Made by a program: the position numbers and the translations under genes. Source: Limnohabitans sp. (lineage in GTDB: Bacteria; Pseudomonadota; Gammaproteobacteria; Burkholderiales; Burkholderiaceae_C). Taken from it: DNA of 64,000 nt. Positions 53,298 to 63,392 of this stretch are shown here, in pieces. The stretch is taken from positions 124,001 through 188,000 of the forward strand of contig JAOATL010000024.1 of assembly GCA_030158125.1 (NCBI GenBank). The letters run 5' to 3'. Positions within the stretch are counted from its first letter, which is position 1. Every line of letters begins with the position of its first letter. The notes beneath the pieces were generated by a model that was not told the DNA's origin, made no database searches, and saw only the letters and a list, made by a program, of their open reading frames with translations.

Positions 53298-54536
53298 ATG
53301 AGCGCCATCTTGTTTCAGTCTGCCAATGTCTTGGACGTTGCCTCTTTAACCCTTCAAGCGAACCAAGATGTTTGGGTCGAAAACGGGCTGATCAAATCGG
53401 TGGTGCCGCACCAAGCAGACGTTTTCATTGCCGATAGCACCAAAGTGGTGAAGGCTCAAGGCAAAACCTTGATGCCTGGCCTGATCGATTGCCACGTGCA
53501 CGTCATTGCGGCGCACCTGAACCTCAACATCACTGCCAATCAGCCCAACGTATTTGCCACCTTGCGCGCCTTGCCCATCATGAAGGGCATGCTGATGCGC
53601 GGTTTTACCACCGTGCGTGATGCCGGCGGCGGCGATTGGAATTTGGCCGAGGCCACCCGCACCGACATGGTGGAAGGGCCGCGTATTTTTGCGGCCGGCC
53701 GTGCGCTGTCGCAAACTGGCGGGCATGGTGATGGCCGTCCGCGCAGCGATGTGATTGAGCCTTGTGGCTGCTCCAGCCGTGTGGGCGCATTGGCCCGTGT
53801 GGTCGATGGCGTCGACAATGTGCGCTTGGCCGTTCGCGAAGAAATCATGAAGGGTGCCAACCAGATCAAGATCATGGCCTCGGGTGGTGTGGCCTCGCCC
53901 AACGATCCCATCCATTTTTTGGGTTATTCCGAAGGCGAAATCCGCGCCATTGTGGACGAAGCCGAACACGCAGGCACGTACGTCATGGCCCACGCGTACA
54001 CACCCAAAGCCATTTACCGCGCGGTCGACTATGGCGTGCGCAGCATCGAGCATGGCAATTTGATCGATGTGTCTACGGCGCAGTTCATGGCCGACAAGCA
54101 GGCCTACATGGTGCCCACACTCATTACCTACGAAGCCTTGGCCAACGAAGGCGCCAGCTTGGGTTTGCCTGCCGTGTCGGTGGCCAAAATTGAAACGGTG
54201 CGAAGCCAAGGTCAAAAAGCCCTAGAGATTTTGGCCAAAGCTGGCGTGAAGATGGCATTGGGCACCGACTTGTTAGGCGAGTCGCATCGCCATCAGTCGG
54301 AAGAGCTGCGAATTCGCGCAGACATACTGGGCAATGGTGTTGCCCTGCAGCAAGCCACCTTGAACGCTGCAGAGCTGATCAACATGTCGGGTCAATTGGG
54401 GGTGGTCAAGGCCGGTGCCATCGCCGACTTGCTGTTGGTCGATGGCAACCCTTTGGTCGACATGTCTTGTCTGTTGGGCCAAGGCGAGCGCATTCAAGCC
54501 ATCATGAAAGATGGCAAGTTGTACAAACACGCCTAA
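53298..54536 (+). CDS. Metal-dependent amidohydrolase (imidazolonepropionase/Xaa-Pro dipeptidase-like)
   Basis: This enzyme has 412 residues from the ATG at 53298 (MSAILFQSANVLDVASLTLQ). The binuclear metal site is visible: GLIDCHVHVIAAH (HxH), the Lys in NQIKIMASGG, later His residues in VMAHAYTP and SIEHGNLID, and the Asp in LGTDLLGE. Related enzymes hydrolyse carboxypeptide or N-acyl bonds of dipeptide-like molecules. It is divergent from the binding-protein gene, so it may process the transporter's cargo. Confidence 0.9.
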   Translation: MSAILFQSANVLDVASLTLQANQDVWVENGLIKSVVPHQADVFIADSTKVVKAQGKTLMPGLIDCHVHVIAAHLNLNITANQPNVFATLRALPIMKGMLMRGFTTVRDAGGGDWNLAEATRTDMVEGPRIFAAGRALSQTGGHGDGRPRSDVIEPCGCSSRVGALARVVDGVDNVRLAVREEIMKGANQIKIMASGGVASPNDPIHFLGYSEGEIRAIVDEAEHAGTYVMAHAYTPKAIYRAVDYGVRSIEHGNLIDVSTAQFMADKQAYMVPTLITYEALANEGASLGLPAVSVAKIETVRSQGQKALEILAKAGVKMALGTDLLGESHRHQSEELRIRADILGNGVALQQATLNAAELINMSGQLGVVKAGAIADLLLVDGNPLVDMSCLLGQGERIQAIMKDGKLYKHA

Positions 54537-54543
54537 AGCGCTA

Positions 54544-54567
54544 GAGGGGGCGCTGGAGGGGGCGCTG
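54544..54567. repeat. 12-bp tandem duplication in a convergent gap
   Basis: Two perfect copies of GAGGGGGCGCTG lie between the amidohydrolase stop and the end of hexR. They are followed by the inverted pair CTGAAG/CTTCAG (54565-54581), which could act as a weak terminator for both genes. Confidence 0.85.
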
Positions 54568-54577
54568 AAGGCGCGCT

Positions 54578-55423
54578 TCAGGTGTAGCGCTTGTTGCGCA
54601 GGTTGTTTTTCATTTCGCGCAATGCGGGTTGCAAGGCCTCGCCAATGCGCAGTGCCACGGTGGTGGCCAAAATATCAATGATCAACAAGTGCAGCAAGCG
54701 CGAGACCATGGGGCTGTAGCGGTCGTAGCTTTCGGGGTGATCGGCGGTGAGGTGGATGTGGCCTGCTGTGGCCAGTGGCGAGCCGCTGGCGGTGATCACA
54801 ATGGTGGTGGCGCCGCGCTTGCGGGCAATGTCGCAGGCGTCCATCAAATCGCGCGTACGACCTGAGTTGGAAATCACCACCACGCAATCGCCTTTGCTCA
54901 GCATAGACGCGCTCATCACTTGCATGTGGCCATCGCTGTAAGCAATGGTGTTCATGCCCAAACGGAAAAATTTGTGCTGAGCATCTTGCGCTACGATGCC
55001 GGAGTTGCCCACACCATAGAACTCAATCCGCTTGCCGGTGGCATGCGTCTCTGCCAAAGCTTGTGCCGCTTGATCCAGCGCAAATGACGACGCGTCGTTG
55101 CGGTATTTCAAAAACGCAGCAACCGTGTTGTCGATCACTTTGACCGCTACGTCGTTGGTTTTGTCGTCGGCATCTACGCTGCGATGGATGAAGGGAACGC
55201 CTTCGCTCACACTGCCTGCCAGCTTCAGTTTGAAATCGGACAGACCGTCGTAACCCACACTTCTGCAAAAACGAACCACGGTGGGTTTGCTCACATGTGC
55301 ACGATCGGCCAGTTCGGTGACGGGCAAATTGGCAAAGGCGCGTGGGTCATGCAAAACCAACTTGCCGACGCGTTGTTCGGCGGGTGCCAGTGAAGGCAAT
55401 GAGGCTTTGATACGGTCTAGCAT
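54578..55423 (-). CDS. hexR: RpiR-family regulator, HexR type
   Basis: A 281-residue regulator with an N-terminal RpiR helix-turn-helix (LPVTELADRAHVSKPTVVRF) and a C-terminal SIS sugar-phosphate domain (RIEFYGVGNSGIVAQDA, VVVISNSGRTRDLMD). HexR proteins sense 2-keto-3-deoxy-6-phosphogluconate and repress zwf and related sugar genes. The gene begins 3 bp after the zwf stop, the standard pairing, so it likely controls its own operon and the divergent tal-pgi. Confidence 0.93.
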   Translation of the reverse strand: MLDRIKASLPSLAPAEQRVGKLVLHDPRAFANLPVTELADRAHVSKPTVVRFCRSVGYDGLSDFKLKLAGSVSEGVPFIHRSVDADDKTNDVAVKVIDNTVAAFLKYRNDASSFALDQAAQALAETHATGKRIEFYGVGNSGIVAQDAQHKFFRLGMNTIAYSDGHMQVMSASMLSKGDCVVVISNSGRTRDLMDACDIARKRGATTIVITASGSPLATAGHIHLTADHPESYDRYSPMVSRLLHLLIIDILATTVALRIGEALQPALREMKNNLRNKRYT

Positions 55424-55426
55424 GAT

Positions 55427-56902
55427 TTAAATTTCTTCCGACCAACAAAAACCGTCACGCGCAATCATGGCGCTGGAAGCGCTGGGGCCCCATGTGCCTG
55501 CTGCATAAGGACGGGGGCCCTGGGTGTCAGCGGCCCAGTGTTGCAAGATAGGTTCAACCCAGCGCCAGGCTTCTTCTTGCTCGTCGCTGCGTACAAACAA
55601 ATTCAAGCGGCCATCGAGCACATCGAGCAGCAAACGCTCGTAGGCGCCCACACGTTCGCTGCCAAAGCGCTTGTCAAAGTCCAAGTCCAAATGGACGGAG
55701 CTGAGTGTCCCCGAGTTTTGATGGCCCGATTTGACGCGCTTGTGCTGGCCTTCTGCAAACAGGTGCAGTTCCAAACCATCTTTGGGCTGCAAATGAATTA
55801 CCAGCTTGTTCACACCGCCTGCTGGCGCTTGAAAGATGGCATGCGGTGTTGGGTGGAAATTGATTTCAATGTAGGCCTCACGAGATGCCAAACGTTTGCC
55901 CGTGCGAATGTAGAACGGCACGCCAGCCCAACGCCAGTTGGCAATCTCGGTGCGCAAGGCCACAAAGGTTTCGGTGCTGCTGCTGGGACTGACACCTGTT
56001 TCGTCCTTGTAGCCTGGCACGGCCTGGCCGTTCACGCTGCCCGCGCTGTACTGGCCTCGCACCACATGCTGGCCGAGTGTTTCGGTGGTCCAAGGTTTGA
56101 GCGCGCGCAACACTTTGAGTTTCTCATCGCGAATGGCATCGGCATGCGCGTTGATAGGGGGCTCCATGGCAATGGCACACAGCAGTTGCAGGGCGTGGTT
56201 TTGTACCATGTCACGCAACGCGCCGGTGTTTTCATAAAAACCACCGCGCTTCTCGACGCCCAGTTCTTCGGCAATGGTGATTTGAATGTTGGCAATGTGC
56301 TCTCGGCGCCACAGCGGCTCAAACAACGCATTGCCAAAGCGCATGGCAAACAAGTTTTGAACGGATGGCTTGCCCAGGTAGTGGTCAATTCGAAAAATTT
56401 GATGCTCTTCAAACACCTTGCGCACGCTCTGGTTGATGGCGCGATTGGATTGAAGGTCGTGGCCCAGGGGCTTTTCCAACACGATGCGGGTTTTGGGGGT
56501 GTTGAGATGGGCAACCGCCAGTTGCTCGCAAACCGTGTTGAACAAACTGGGCGCAGTGGCCAAGTACATCACCACGTTGTCGGTGTCGCGTTCGGCCAAG
56601 CGCTTGGCCAATTGGGCGTAATCGGCTGGATTGGACAAGTCCACACGCTCGTAATGGAGCATGGCCTTGAACCTTGCAAATTCTTCATCATTGGGGCGTT
56701 TGGCGCCCTCCACTTGTTCAAAGCGCGATTGAATGAGCGTGCGGTATTGCTCGTCCGTCATGGCGTCGCGTGCCACGCCAATGATGCGGCCGCTCTCGGG
56801 CAGGGTGCCGTGACGGAATGCTTGAAAAAGGGCGGGCATCAGTTTGCGCCAAACCAGGTCGCCAGTGCCGCCAAAAAAGACTAAATCGAAGGACATGTTC
56901 AT
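55427..56902 (-). CDS. zwf: Glucose-6-phosphate dehydrogenase
   Basis: A 491-residue enzyme with the N-terminal nucleotide motif FGGTGDLVWRKLMPALFQ, the active-site signature RIDHYLGKPSVQN and EKPLGHDL. It oxidises glucose 6-phosphate to 6-phosphogluconolactone, feeding the pentose phosphate and Entner-Doudoroff routes. Two in-frame ATGs (56902 and 56896) are possible starts. Divergent from tal across a short gap with an inverted repeat. Confidence 0.96.
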   Translation of the reverse strand: MNMSFDLVFFGGTGDLVWRKLMPALFQAFRHGTLPESGRIIGVARDAMTDEQYRTLIQSRFEQVEGAKRPNDEEFARFKAMLHYERVDLSNPADYAQLAKRLAERDTDNVVMYLATAPSLFNTVCEQLAVAHLNTPKTRIVLEKPLGHDLQSNRAINQSVRKVFEEHQIFRIDHYLGKPSVQNLFAMRFGNALFEPLWRREHIANIQITIAEELGVEKRGGFYENTGALRDMVQNHALQLLCAIAMEPPINAHADAIRDEKLKVLRALKPWTTETLGQHVVRGQYSAGSVNGQAVPGYKDETGVSPSSSTETFVALRTEIANWRWAGVPFYIRTGKRLASREAYIEINFHPTPHAIFQAPAGGVNKLVIHLQPKDGLELHLFAEGQHKRVKSGHQNSGTLSSVHLDLDFDKRFGSERVGAYERLLLDVLDGRLNLFVRSDEQEEAWRWVEPILQHWAADTQGPRPYAAGTWGPSASSAMIARDGFCWSEEI

Positions 56903-56904
56903 TT

Positions 56905-56933
56905 GTTACATAAAAATGAATTTGTAATGTAAC
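56905..56933. promoter_or_regulatory. Probable HexR operator between zwf and tal
   Basis: GTTACAT and ATGTAAC are perfect inverted arms 15 bp apart in the AT-rich zwf-tal gap; the TGTAAT-like half site within (56924-56928) resembles known HexR sites (TGTAAT...ATTACA). HexR encoded in the zwf operon is the expected binder. Confidence 0.6.
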
Positions 56934-56976
56934 TTTGTTTCATTGATAATTCAAGTCTTGTTTTAAATTATTTGCC

Positions 56977-57933
56977 ATGAACCAACTAGACGCACTTAAA
57001 TCTCACACCACCGTGGTGGCCGACACCGGTGACTTCAAACAACTGGCGCAGTTTCAGCCGCAAGACGCCACCACCAACCCGTCGCTCATCTTGAAGGCGG
57101 TGCAGAAGCCTGAATATGCGCCCTTGTTGTCTGCGGCTGTTGCCGCCCACAAAGGCGAGCCGCTGGACGTGGTGATGGACCACTTGCTGGTGACCTTTGG
57201 TTGCGAAATTTTGAAGACAATTCCGGGCCGTGTGTCGACTGAAGTCGATGCGCGTTTGAGTTTTGACACAGCGGGCACCCTGGCGCGCGCGCGTCGTTTG
57301 ATGCGTCTTTATGAAGCGCAGGGCATTTCACGTGATCGCGTGTTGATCAAAATTGCCGCCACCTGGGAAGGCATTCAAGCTGCTGCAGCGTTGGAGCGCG
57401 AAGGCATTCACACCAACCTCACCTTGTTGTTCTCTTTTGCGCAAGCGGTGGCCTGTGGTCAAGCCAAAGTGCAACTGATTTCTCCGTTCGTGGGCCGCAT
57501 TTACGACTGGTACAAAAAGACAGCAGGTGCTGCATGGGACGAAGCGGCAAGTGCTGGCGCCAACGATCCTGGTGTGAAGTCTGTGCGCGCCATTTACAAC
57601 TACTACAAAAGGAATGACATTGCCACCGAGGTCATGGGTGCCAGCTTTCGCAACGTAGGTCAAATTGTGGCGTTGGCAGGTTGTGACTTGCTCACCATCA
57701 GCCCCGACTTGCTGGCGCTGCTAGCGGCCAACGAAACCGCATTGACGCCTGTCCTGGACGCACAAGCTGCCAAAGGCATGGACTTGCCCTTGGTGCAATA
57801 CAGCGAAGCAGGTTTCCGTTTTGCTTTGAACGAAGACGCCATGGCCACTGAAAAATTGGCCGAAGGCATTCGCGCTTTCTGCGTCGATGCCATCAAGTTG
57901 GAAGGCTTGATGTTGGCGGCCCAAAAAGCTTAA
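56977..57933 (+). CDS. tal: Transaldolase
   Basis: A 318-residue class I aldolase of the TalB type. The signature [13 protein letters not shown] and the Schiff-base Lys in [13 protein letters not shown] are intact, as is the [11 protein letters not shown] loop. It transfers a dihydroxyacetone unit in the non-oxidative pentose phosphate pathway. Divergent from zwf and co-directional with pgi, whose start is 10 bp beyond. Confidence 0.97.
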   Translation: MNQLDALKSHTTVVADTGDFKQLAQFQPQDATTNPSLILKAVQKPEYAPLLSAAVAAHKGEPLDVVMDHLLVTFGCEILKTIPGRVSTEVDARLSFDTAGTLARARRLMRLYEAQGISRDRVLIKIAATWEGIQAAAALEREGIHTNLTLLFSFAQAVACGQAKVQLISPFVGRIYDWYKKTAGAAWDEAASAGANDPGVKSVRAIYNYYKRNDIATEVMGASFRNVGQIVALAGCDLLTISPDLLALLAANETALTPVLDAQAAKGMDLPLVQYSEAGFRFALNEDAMATEKLAEGIRAFCVDAIKLEGLMLAAQKA

Positions 57934-57943
57934 AAGGACGGCA

Positions 57944-59497
57944 ATGCGAGGTGATCAAACGGCTGCTTGGCAAGGCTTGACGGCCCTGGCGAAAGCGTTT
58001 TCAGGTTTCGATTTGCGAGATGCGTTTGTCTCAGATCCAAAGCGTGCGGCGCATTTCAGTCAAGAAGCGCCTGGCGTGTTCGCTGACTTGTCGAAGAACC
58101 ATTGGGACGCAAGCATTGAAGCGCAATTGTTGGCGTTGGCAGAGCAAGCCGGTGTGCTGACGCATCGCAATCGCATGTTCCAAGGCGAGGCCATCAACGC
58201 CACAGAAAACCGAGCCGTGATGCATTGGTTGTTGCGTCATCCTGCGGAGGGTGCTGCTGCGCAAGCACTGCCTGTTTCAGTCAAGGCGTCTTTGAAAGAG
58301 GTTCACGACACCTTGAGCGCCATGCTCTCGTTTGCCGAAAAAATTCGTGCAGACAAGCAGATCACCGATGTGGTGAACATTGGCATTGGTGGTTCCGACT
58401 TAGGCCCACAAATGGCGGTGATGGCTTTGCAGTCGCATGCTGTGACGGGCAAGCGCTTTCACTTTGTGTCCAATGTGGATGGCCATGAGCTGGACGCCGT
58501 GTTGAAGGGTTTGAAGGCTGAGAACACGTTGTTCTTGGTGGCCTCTAAAACCTTCACCACATTGGAAACCATGACCAATGCTTTGTCTGCCAAGCGTTGG
58601 TTTGAAACGCAGGGCGGCACGGATGTAGCGCGTCACTTTGCAGCGCTCACCACCAATGTAGAAGCCGCAGGCAAGTTTGGCATTCAAACTTGTTTTGGAT
58701 TTTGGGACTGGGTGGGCGGTCGTTACTCACTGTGGTCGGCCATTGGTTTGCCTTTGGCCATTGCCATTGGTTCTGATAAGTTCCGTGAGTTTTTGGCAGG
58801 TGCACATGCCATGGATCAGCATTTTCTACATGCCGATCCTGTACAGAATTTACCCATTCGTTTGGGTCTGTTGGATGTTTGGTATCGCAATTTTTTGCAC
58901 TACACCAGTCGCTGCATTGCACCGTATCACAGTGCCTTAAAGCGCTTTGCGCCCTACTTGCAGCAGCTTGAAATGGAGAGCAACGGCAAGCAAGTGGACC
59001 ATGCGGGTCAAACCTTGCCGTACAGTACATCACCGGTGTTGTGGGGCGAGCCTGGTACCAACGGTCAACATGCATTTTTCCAAATGTTGCACCAAGGAAC
59101 CGATGTGGTGCCGCTTGAGTTTGTGGCTGTGAAAAACGCCACGCATGCGCTGCCCGATCACCAAGCGTTGTTGTTGTCCAATGTGCTGGCGCAGGCGCAG
59201 GCTTTGATGGTGGGCAAGTCGGATGCGGGGGGGCATCAAAACTTTGCAGGCAACAGACCCAGCACCTTCATTTTGTTGGAAGACTTAACGCCTTTTAACT
59301 TGGGTGCTTTGATTGCCTTGCAAGAACACCGCGTGTTTGTAAGCGGTGCGGTGTGGGGAATCAATAGCTTTGACCAATGGGGTGTGGAGTTGGGCAAAGT
59401 GTTGGCCAAAGACATTCATGCGCGCATTTTGTCGGGTGATATTGCTGGAGTAGACGCCTCTACAGCGCAATTGCTGCAGAGGGTTCGCGCTGCTTGA
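57944..59497 (+). CDS. pgi: Glucose-6-phosphate isomerase
   Basis: This 517-residue enzyme has NIGIGGSDLGPQM, VGGRYSLWSAIGLP and the terminal signature GINSFDQWGVELGKVLA with the catalytic Lys. It interconverts glucose 6-phosphate and fructose 6-phosphate. Together with tal and the divergent zwf-hexR it makes a compact hexose-phosphate regulon. Confidence 0.97.
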   Translation: MRGDQTAAWQGLTALAKAFSGFDLRDAFVSDPKRAAHFSQEAPGVFADLSKNHWDASIEAQLLALAEQAGVLTHRNRMFQGEAINATENRAVMHWLLRHPAEGAAAQALPVSVKASLKEVHDTLSAMLSFAEKIRADKQITDVVNIGIGGSDLGPQMAVMALQSHAVTGKRFHFVSNVDGHELDAVLKGLKAENTLFLVASKTFTTLETMTNALSAKRWFETQGGTDVARHFAALTTNVEAAGKFGIQTCFGFWDWVGGRYSLWSAIGLPLAIAIGSDKFREFLAGAHAMDQHFLHADPVQNLPIRLGLLDVWYRNFLHYTSRCIAPYHSALKRFAPYLQQLEMESNGKQVDHAGQTLPYSTSPVLWGEPGTNGQHAFFQMLHQGTDVVPLEFVAVKNATHALPDHQALLLSNVLAQAQALMVGKSDAGGHQNFAGNRPSTFILLEDLTPFNLGALIALQEHRVFVSGAVWGINSFDQWGVELGKVLAKDIHARILSGDIAGVDASTAQLLQRVRAA

Positions 59498-59534
59498 ACT
59501 TGAATAGGGCCAGACAATTCTGGCCCTTCTTTCT

Positions 59535-60480
59535 TCAATGCTTGTGGCTGCTGTGATCGTGTTCGTTGGCGGGCTTGTCCTGCACAATCACTTGCCCCTT
59601 CATGCCCGCTTCAAAATGGCCTGGGATGAGGCACGCCATCTGCAAAGTCTGAGCTTGGTCGAACTTGATGACCCACTCTTTGGTTTCGCCTGGTTTGACG
59701 CTCAGTGCCAGCAAGTCATTGCCAGAAGCGTGATCGTGCCCGCCGGAGTGTCCTGCCGATTGTTTCATTTCAATGGCGTGGGCTTTTAGCGCGTCTTCAG
59801 AGCCCAAGACCATTTCATGCGGCAATTTGCCGCTGTTGTGCACCACCAATTTGAGCGTTTCACCCGCCGCAACTTGCAACAGATCGGGCGTGAAACGCAT
59901 CGTGTCGTTCATGTCGACTTGGAGGGTGCGATCGACAACCAAGGCGCTTTGCATGGCTGTGTGGGCGGGGGCGCCGTGCGAGTCATTGGCCACTTCGGCA
60001 TCATGCGCATGACCACCAGCCGCCCATTCTGGGTTGCGCTCGAAGGCTTGATAAGCGGCCCAACTGCTGGCGCAAACCGCAAGCCCCAAGCCCCAAGCTC
60101 AATGAATACACGATCAATGCGCGTTGCATGCGCATTTTGAGTGTGAACATCAGCGCCAAAATAGAAATGGCAAACCCCAAAGGCACTACCCACGCACTGC
60201 GCGCAGGCGAGTCAGGAAAATGTTGGAGTCCGCCGGTGAAGAAGCCCAAACCGATGGACAGCAACGTGCCCACCCAAAGTGATTCAATCAAACTTTGCGT
60301 GTTGTTTTGGCTGCGGTGCTCCATCCAGGCGCCCGCTACAAAAAGGACGATGCCGACTGCTGCCGTCCAGAGTGAGCGTTCGCCACTGAAAAAACCATGG
60401 TTGACCGCGCCCGAAATAAAGCTGATGCCCGAATATTTGAGCAGCATGGCGCTGTGTTGAATTTGAAAAGAGACTGTCAT
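59535..60480 (-). pseudogene. Membrane-anchored cupredoxin, reading frame broken at a 7-bp repeat
   Basis: Two frames together code one protein. The 5' part, from the ATG at 60480 with AAGGAA upstream, encodes four membrane helices (such as SLWTAAVGIVLFVAGAW and LGFAISILALMFTLKM). The 3' part encodes a cupredoxin with a full type 1 copper site: His in LPHEMVLG, then Cys, His and Met in MACLIPGHFEAGM, and a His-rich tail. They are out of frame because of a tandem GCTTGGG repeat; removing one unit joins them smoothly through a fifth helix (LIVYSLSLGLAVCASSWAA). As written the first frame runs to 60001. Confidence 0.82.
60080..60098. repeat. 7-bp tandem repeat that breaks the cupredoxin frame
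   Basis: On the minus strand GCTTGGG occurs twice in perfect tandem followed by GCTTG, 19 bp in all. Loss or gain of one unit shifts the frame. One unit fewer restores a continuous reading frame across the gene. Confidence 0.9.
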
Positions 60481-60565
60481 GAAAATTCCTTGCGCTTTGC
60501 ATTGAAGCGCGACATGGATCAACCTTCTTTTGAGAAGAAGGGACTGAAAGTGAGATCTGGGAATT

Positions 60566-60928
60566 TCAGGAAATGGGCGGTCGCAAATGCGGTTGCGGCG
60601 CCGAATTCAGCCAAACAATGGGCTTGTGCGCCGGTGGCATTTGGAGTTTCATCATGGACTGAGGCGTGCTTGCCTGGAGCAGGCCCATGGTGCAGCACTC
60701 GTGGCAGTCTGATGCACCATGCGGTGAATCTGTTGAATGGCTTGCTTGTGCGGGTTCTGAGGCGTGCCCGCCGCAGTGGTCTTGAAACCCCAATGACGTT
60801 GTATTTGAATACATCTTGCTGTGGGTGTCTGTTGATGCGGCATTGGCAAGCGACATCAACCCCAAGTTGGCGCTGAAGACCAACTTCATCAGAAGTGACA
60901 CCACCAGTAACCAAGGCATTCTTTGCAT
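60566..60928 (-). CDS. Small exported Cys/His-rich protein, probably copper-related (DUF2946-like)
   Basis: A 120-residue protein with a signal peptide (LLVVSLLMKLVFSANLGLMS) and a mature region rich in metal-binding side chains: DHCGGHASE, HSTDSPHGASDCHECCTMG. The layout (export signal, HxxC and CxxCC cluster, C-terminal W...P...RPP) is like small DUF2946/CopL-type copper-responsive proteins. It lies 86 bp upstream of the cupredoxin gene on the same strand. The family assignment is tentative. Confidence 0.65.
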   Translation of the reverse strand: MQRMPWLLVVSLLMKLVFSANLGLMSLANAASTDTHSKMYSNTTSLGFQDHCGGHASEPAQASHSTDSPHGASDCHECCTMGLLQASTPQSMMKLQMPPAHKPIVWLNSAPQPHLRPPIS

Positions 60929-60973
60929 GATCGCATCTTAAATCGCATTCAAGTCACTTGAACGAGAGGCATA

Positions 60974-61005
60974 AAAAAACCCCGCAATTGCTTGCGGGGT
61001 TTTTT
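60974..61005 (-). terminator. Terminator of groEL, bidirectional in form
   Basis: The arms AAAACCCCGCAA and TTGCGGGGTTTT with a TTGC loop are flanked by an A-run on the left and a T-run on the right. It is 45 bp beyond the groEL stop on the minus strand. Confidence 0.93.
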
Positions 61006-61049
61006 GTGCGAGGTCAAAAGTCTTTGCAGACCTTTGAGGCAGCGGGCAA

Positions 61050-62738
<1,689 letters not shown>

Positions 62739-62782
62739 TCATGCGCTGCGCGCGTAGACCGATCTTTCCCGCAAGTTATTTA

Positions 62783-63070
62783 TTACTCAACCACCGCAAA
62801 CAGGTCTTCTTCTTTCATGACCAACAGCTCATCGCCCAAAACCTTGACGGTTTGGCCGCTGTATTTGCCGAACAACACGCGGTCGCCGACTTTCACGTTC
62901 ATGGCCAACACTTCGCCTTTGTCGTTGCGCTTGCCTGGGCCCACGGCCAAGACTTCACCTTGATCAGGCTTTTCAGCGGCTGCATCAGGGATCACGATGC
63001 CAGAGGCAGTTTTGGTTTCGCTTTCGACACGTTTGACGATCACGCGATCGCCGAGAGGACGCAGTTTCAT
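62783..63070 (-). CDS. groES: Co-chaperonin GroES
   Basis: A 95-residue co-chaperonin ([20 protein letters not shown]) with the mobile loop [20 protein letters not shown] and terminal [20 protein letters not shown] precedes the ATG. It caps the GroEL ring. A promoter and CIRCE operator lie upstream. Confidence 0.98.
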   Translation of the reverse strand: MKLRPLGDRVIVKRVESETKTASGIVIPDAAAEKPDQGEVLAVGPGKRNDKGEVLAMNVKVGDRVLFGKYSGQTVKVLGDELLVMKEEDLFAVVE

Positions 63071-63106
63071 TGGATCTCCTAAATATGAAACAAGGTTAAA
63101 AACAAA

Positions 63107-63128
63107 AAGTATTCAAAATTGAATACTT
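63107..63128. promoter_or_regulatory. Inverted repeat in the groES leader
   Basis: AAGTATTCAA and TTGAATACTT are perfect inverted arms around AA, in the untranslated leader between CIRCE and groES. It could form an AU-rich mRNA hairpin just upstream of the ribosome-binding site or be a protein-binding site. Confidence 0.55.
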
Positions 63129-63156
63129 TAGGGTTCTTTGGAGGGTGCTGAGGTTG

Positions 63157-63183
63157 TTAGCACTCATCTCCTGCGAGTGCTAA
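63157..63183. promoter_or_regulatory. CIRCE operator (HrcA-binding site)
   Basis: TTAGCACTC and GAGTGCTAA are perfect inverted arms with a 9-bp spacer, exactly the CIRCE consensus. It begins directly after the groES -10 element, so HrcA would block transcription of groES-groEL except under heat stress. hrcA is not in the window. Confidence 0.96.
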
Positions 63184-63211
63184 TGATAAGGGTGTTTGGG
63201 AGGATTTCAAG
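63183..63211 (-). promoter_or_regulatory. groES-groEL promoter
   Basis: On the minus strand TTGAAA and TATCAT are separated by 16 bp. The sequence also resembles a sigma-32 promoter (CTTGAAA followed 12 bp later by CCCTTATCA), so dual control with HrcA is possible. Confidence 0.6.
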
Positions 63212-63392
63212 AGGGGTGTCGAAAAATGAGGGGATTTGAAAGGGGTTATTGAACCCAAGCACTCAGCCAATGGGCGGAACTTCTTGCATTTGCTTTCAAA
63301 GCTTGAATTTGGATGAAAGCTTGCTAACCTGAATATTGAAGCTAAAAGTATTAAAAAATTGCAAGAGATATCAGCATTCAAAGACATACGGA
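63212..63392. other. AT-rich intergenic stretch between groES promoter and AlbA_2 gene
   Basis: No gene, terminator or RNA could be supported here. It includes AAAGCTTG twice (63297-63304 and 63317-63324 approximately) and must hold the promoter of the following plus-strand gene. Together with the groES control sites it makes a 322-bp gene-free gap. Confidence 0.5.

Noticed and set aside
55538..56884. Long open frame of 448 codons on the plus strand
   Set aside because: It is antisense to zwf, which has all enzyme signatures; the frame is a codon-usage shadow.
59535..60089. Cupredoxin frame as an independent gene starting at a TTG
   Set aside because: It would begin inside a membrane helix with no ribosome-binding sequence or signal peptide; the upstream frame joins it perfectly if one 7-bp unit is removed.
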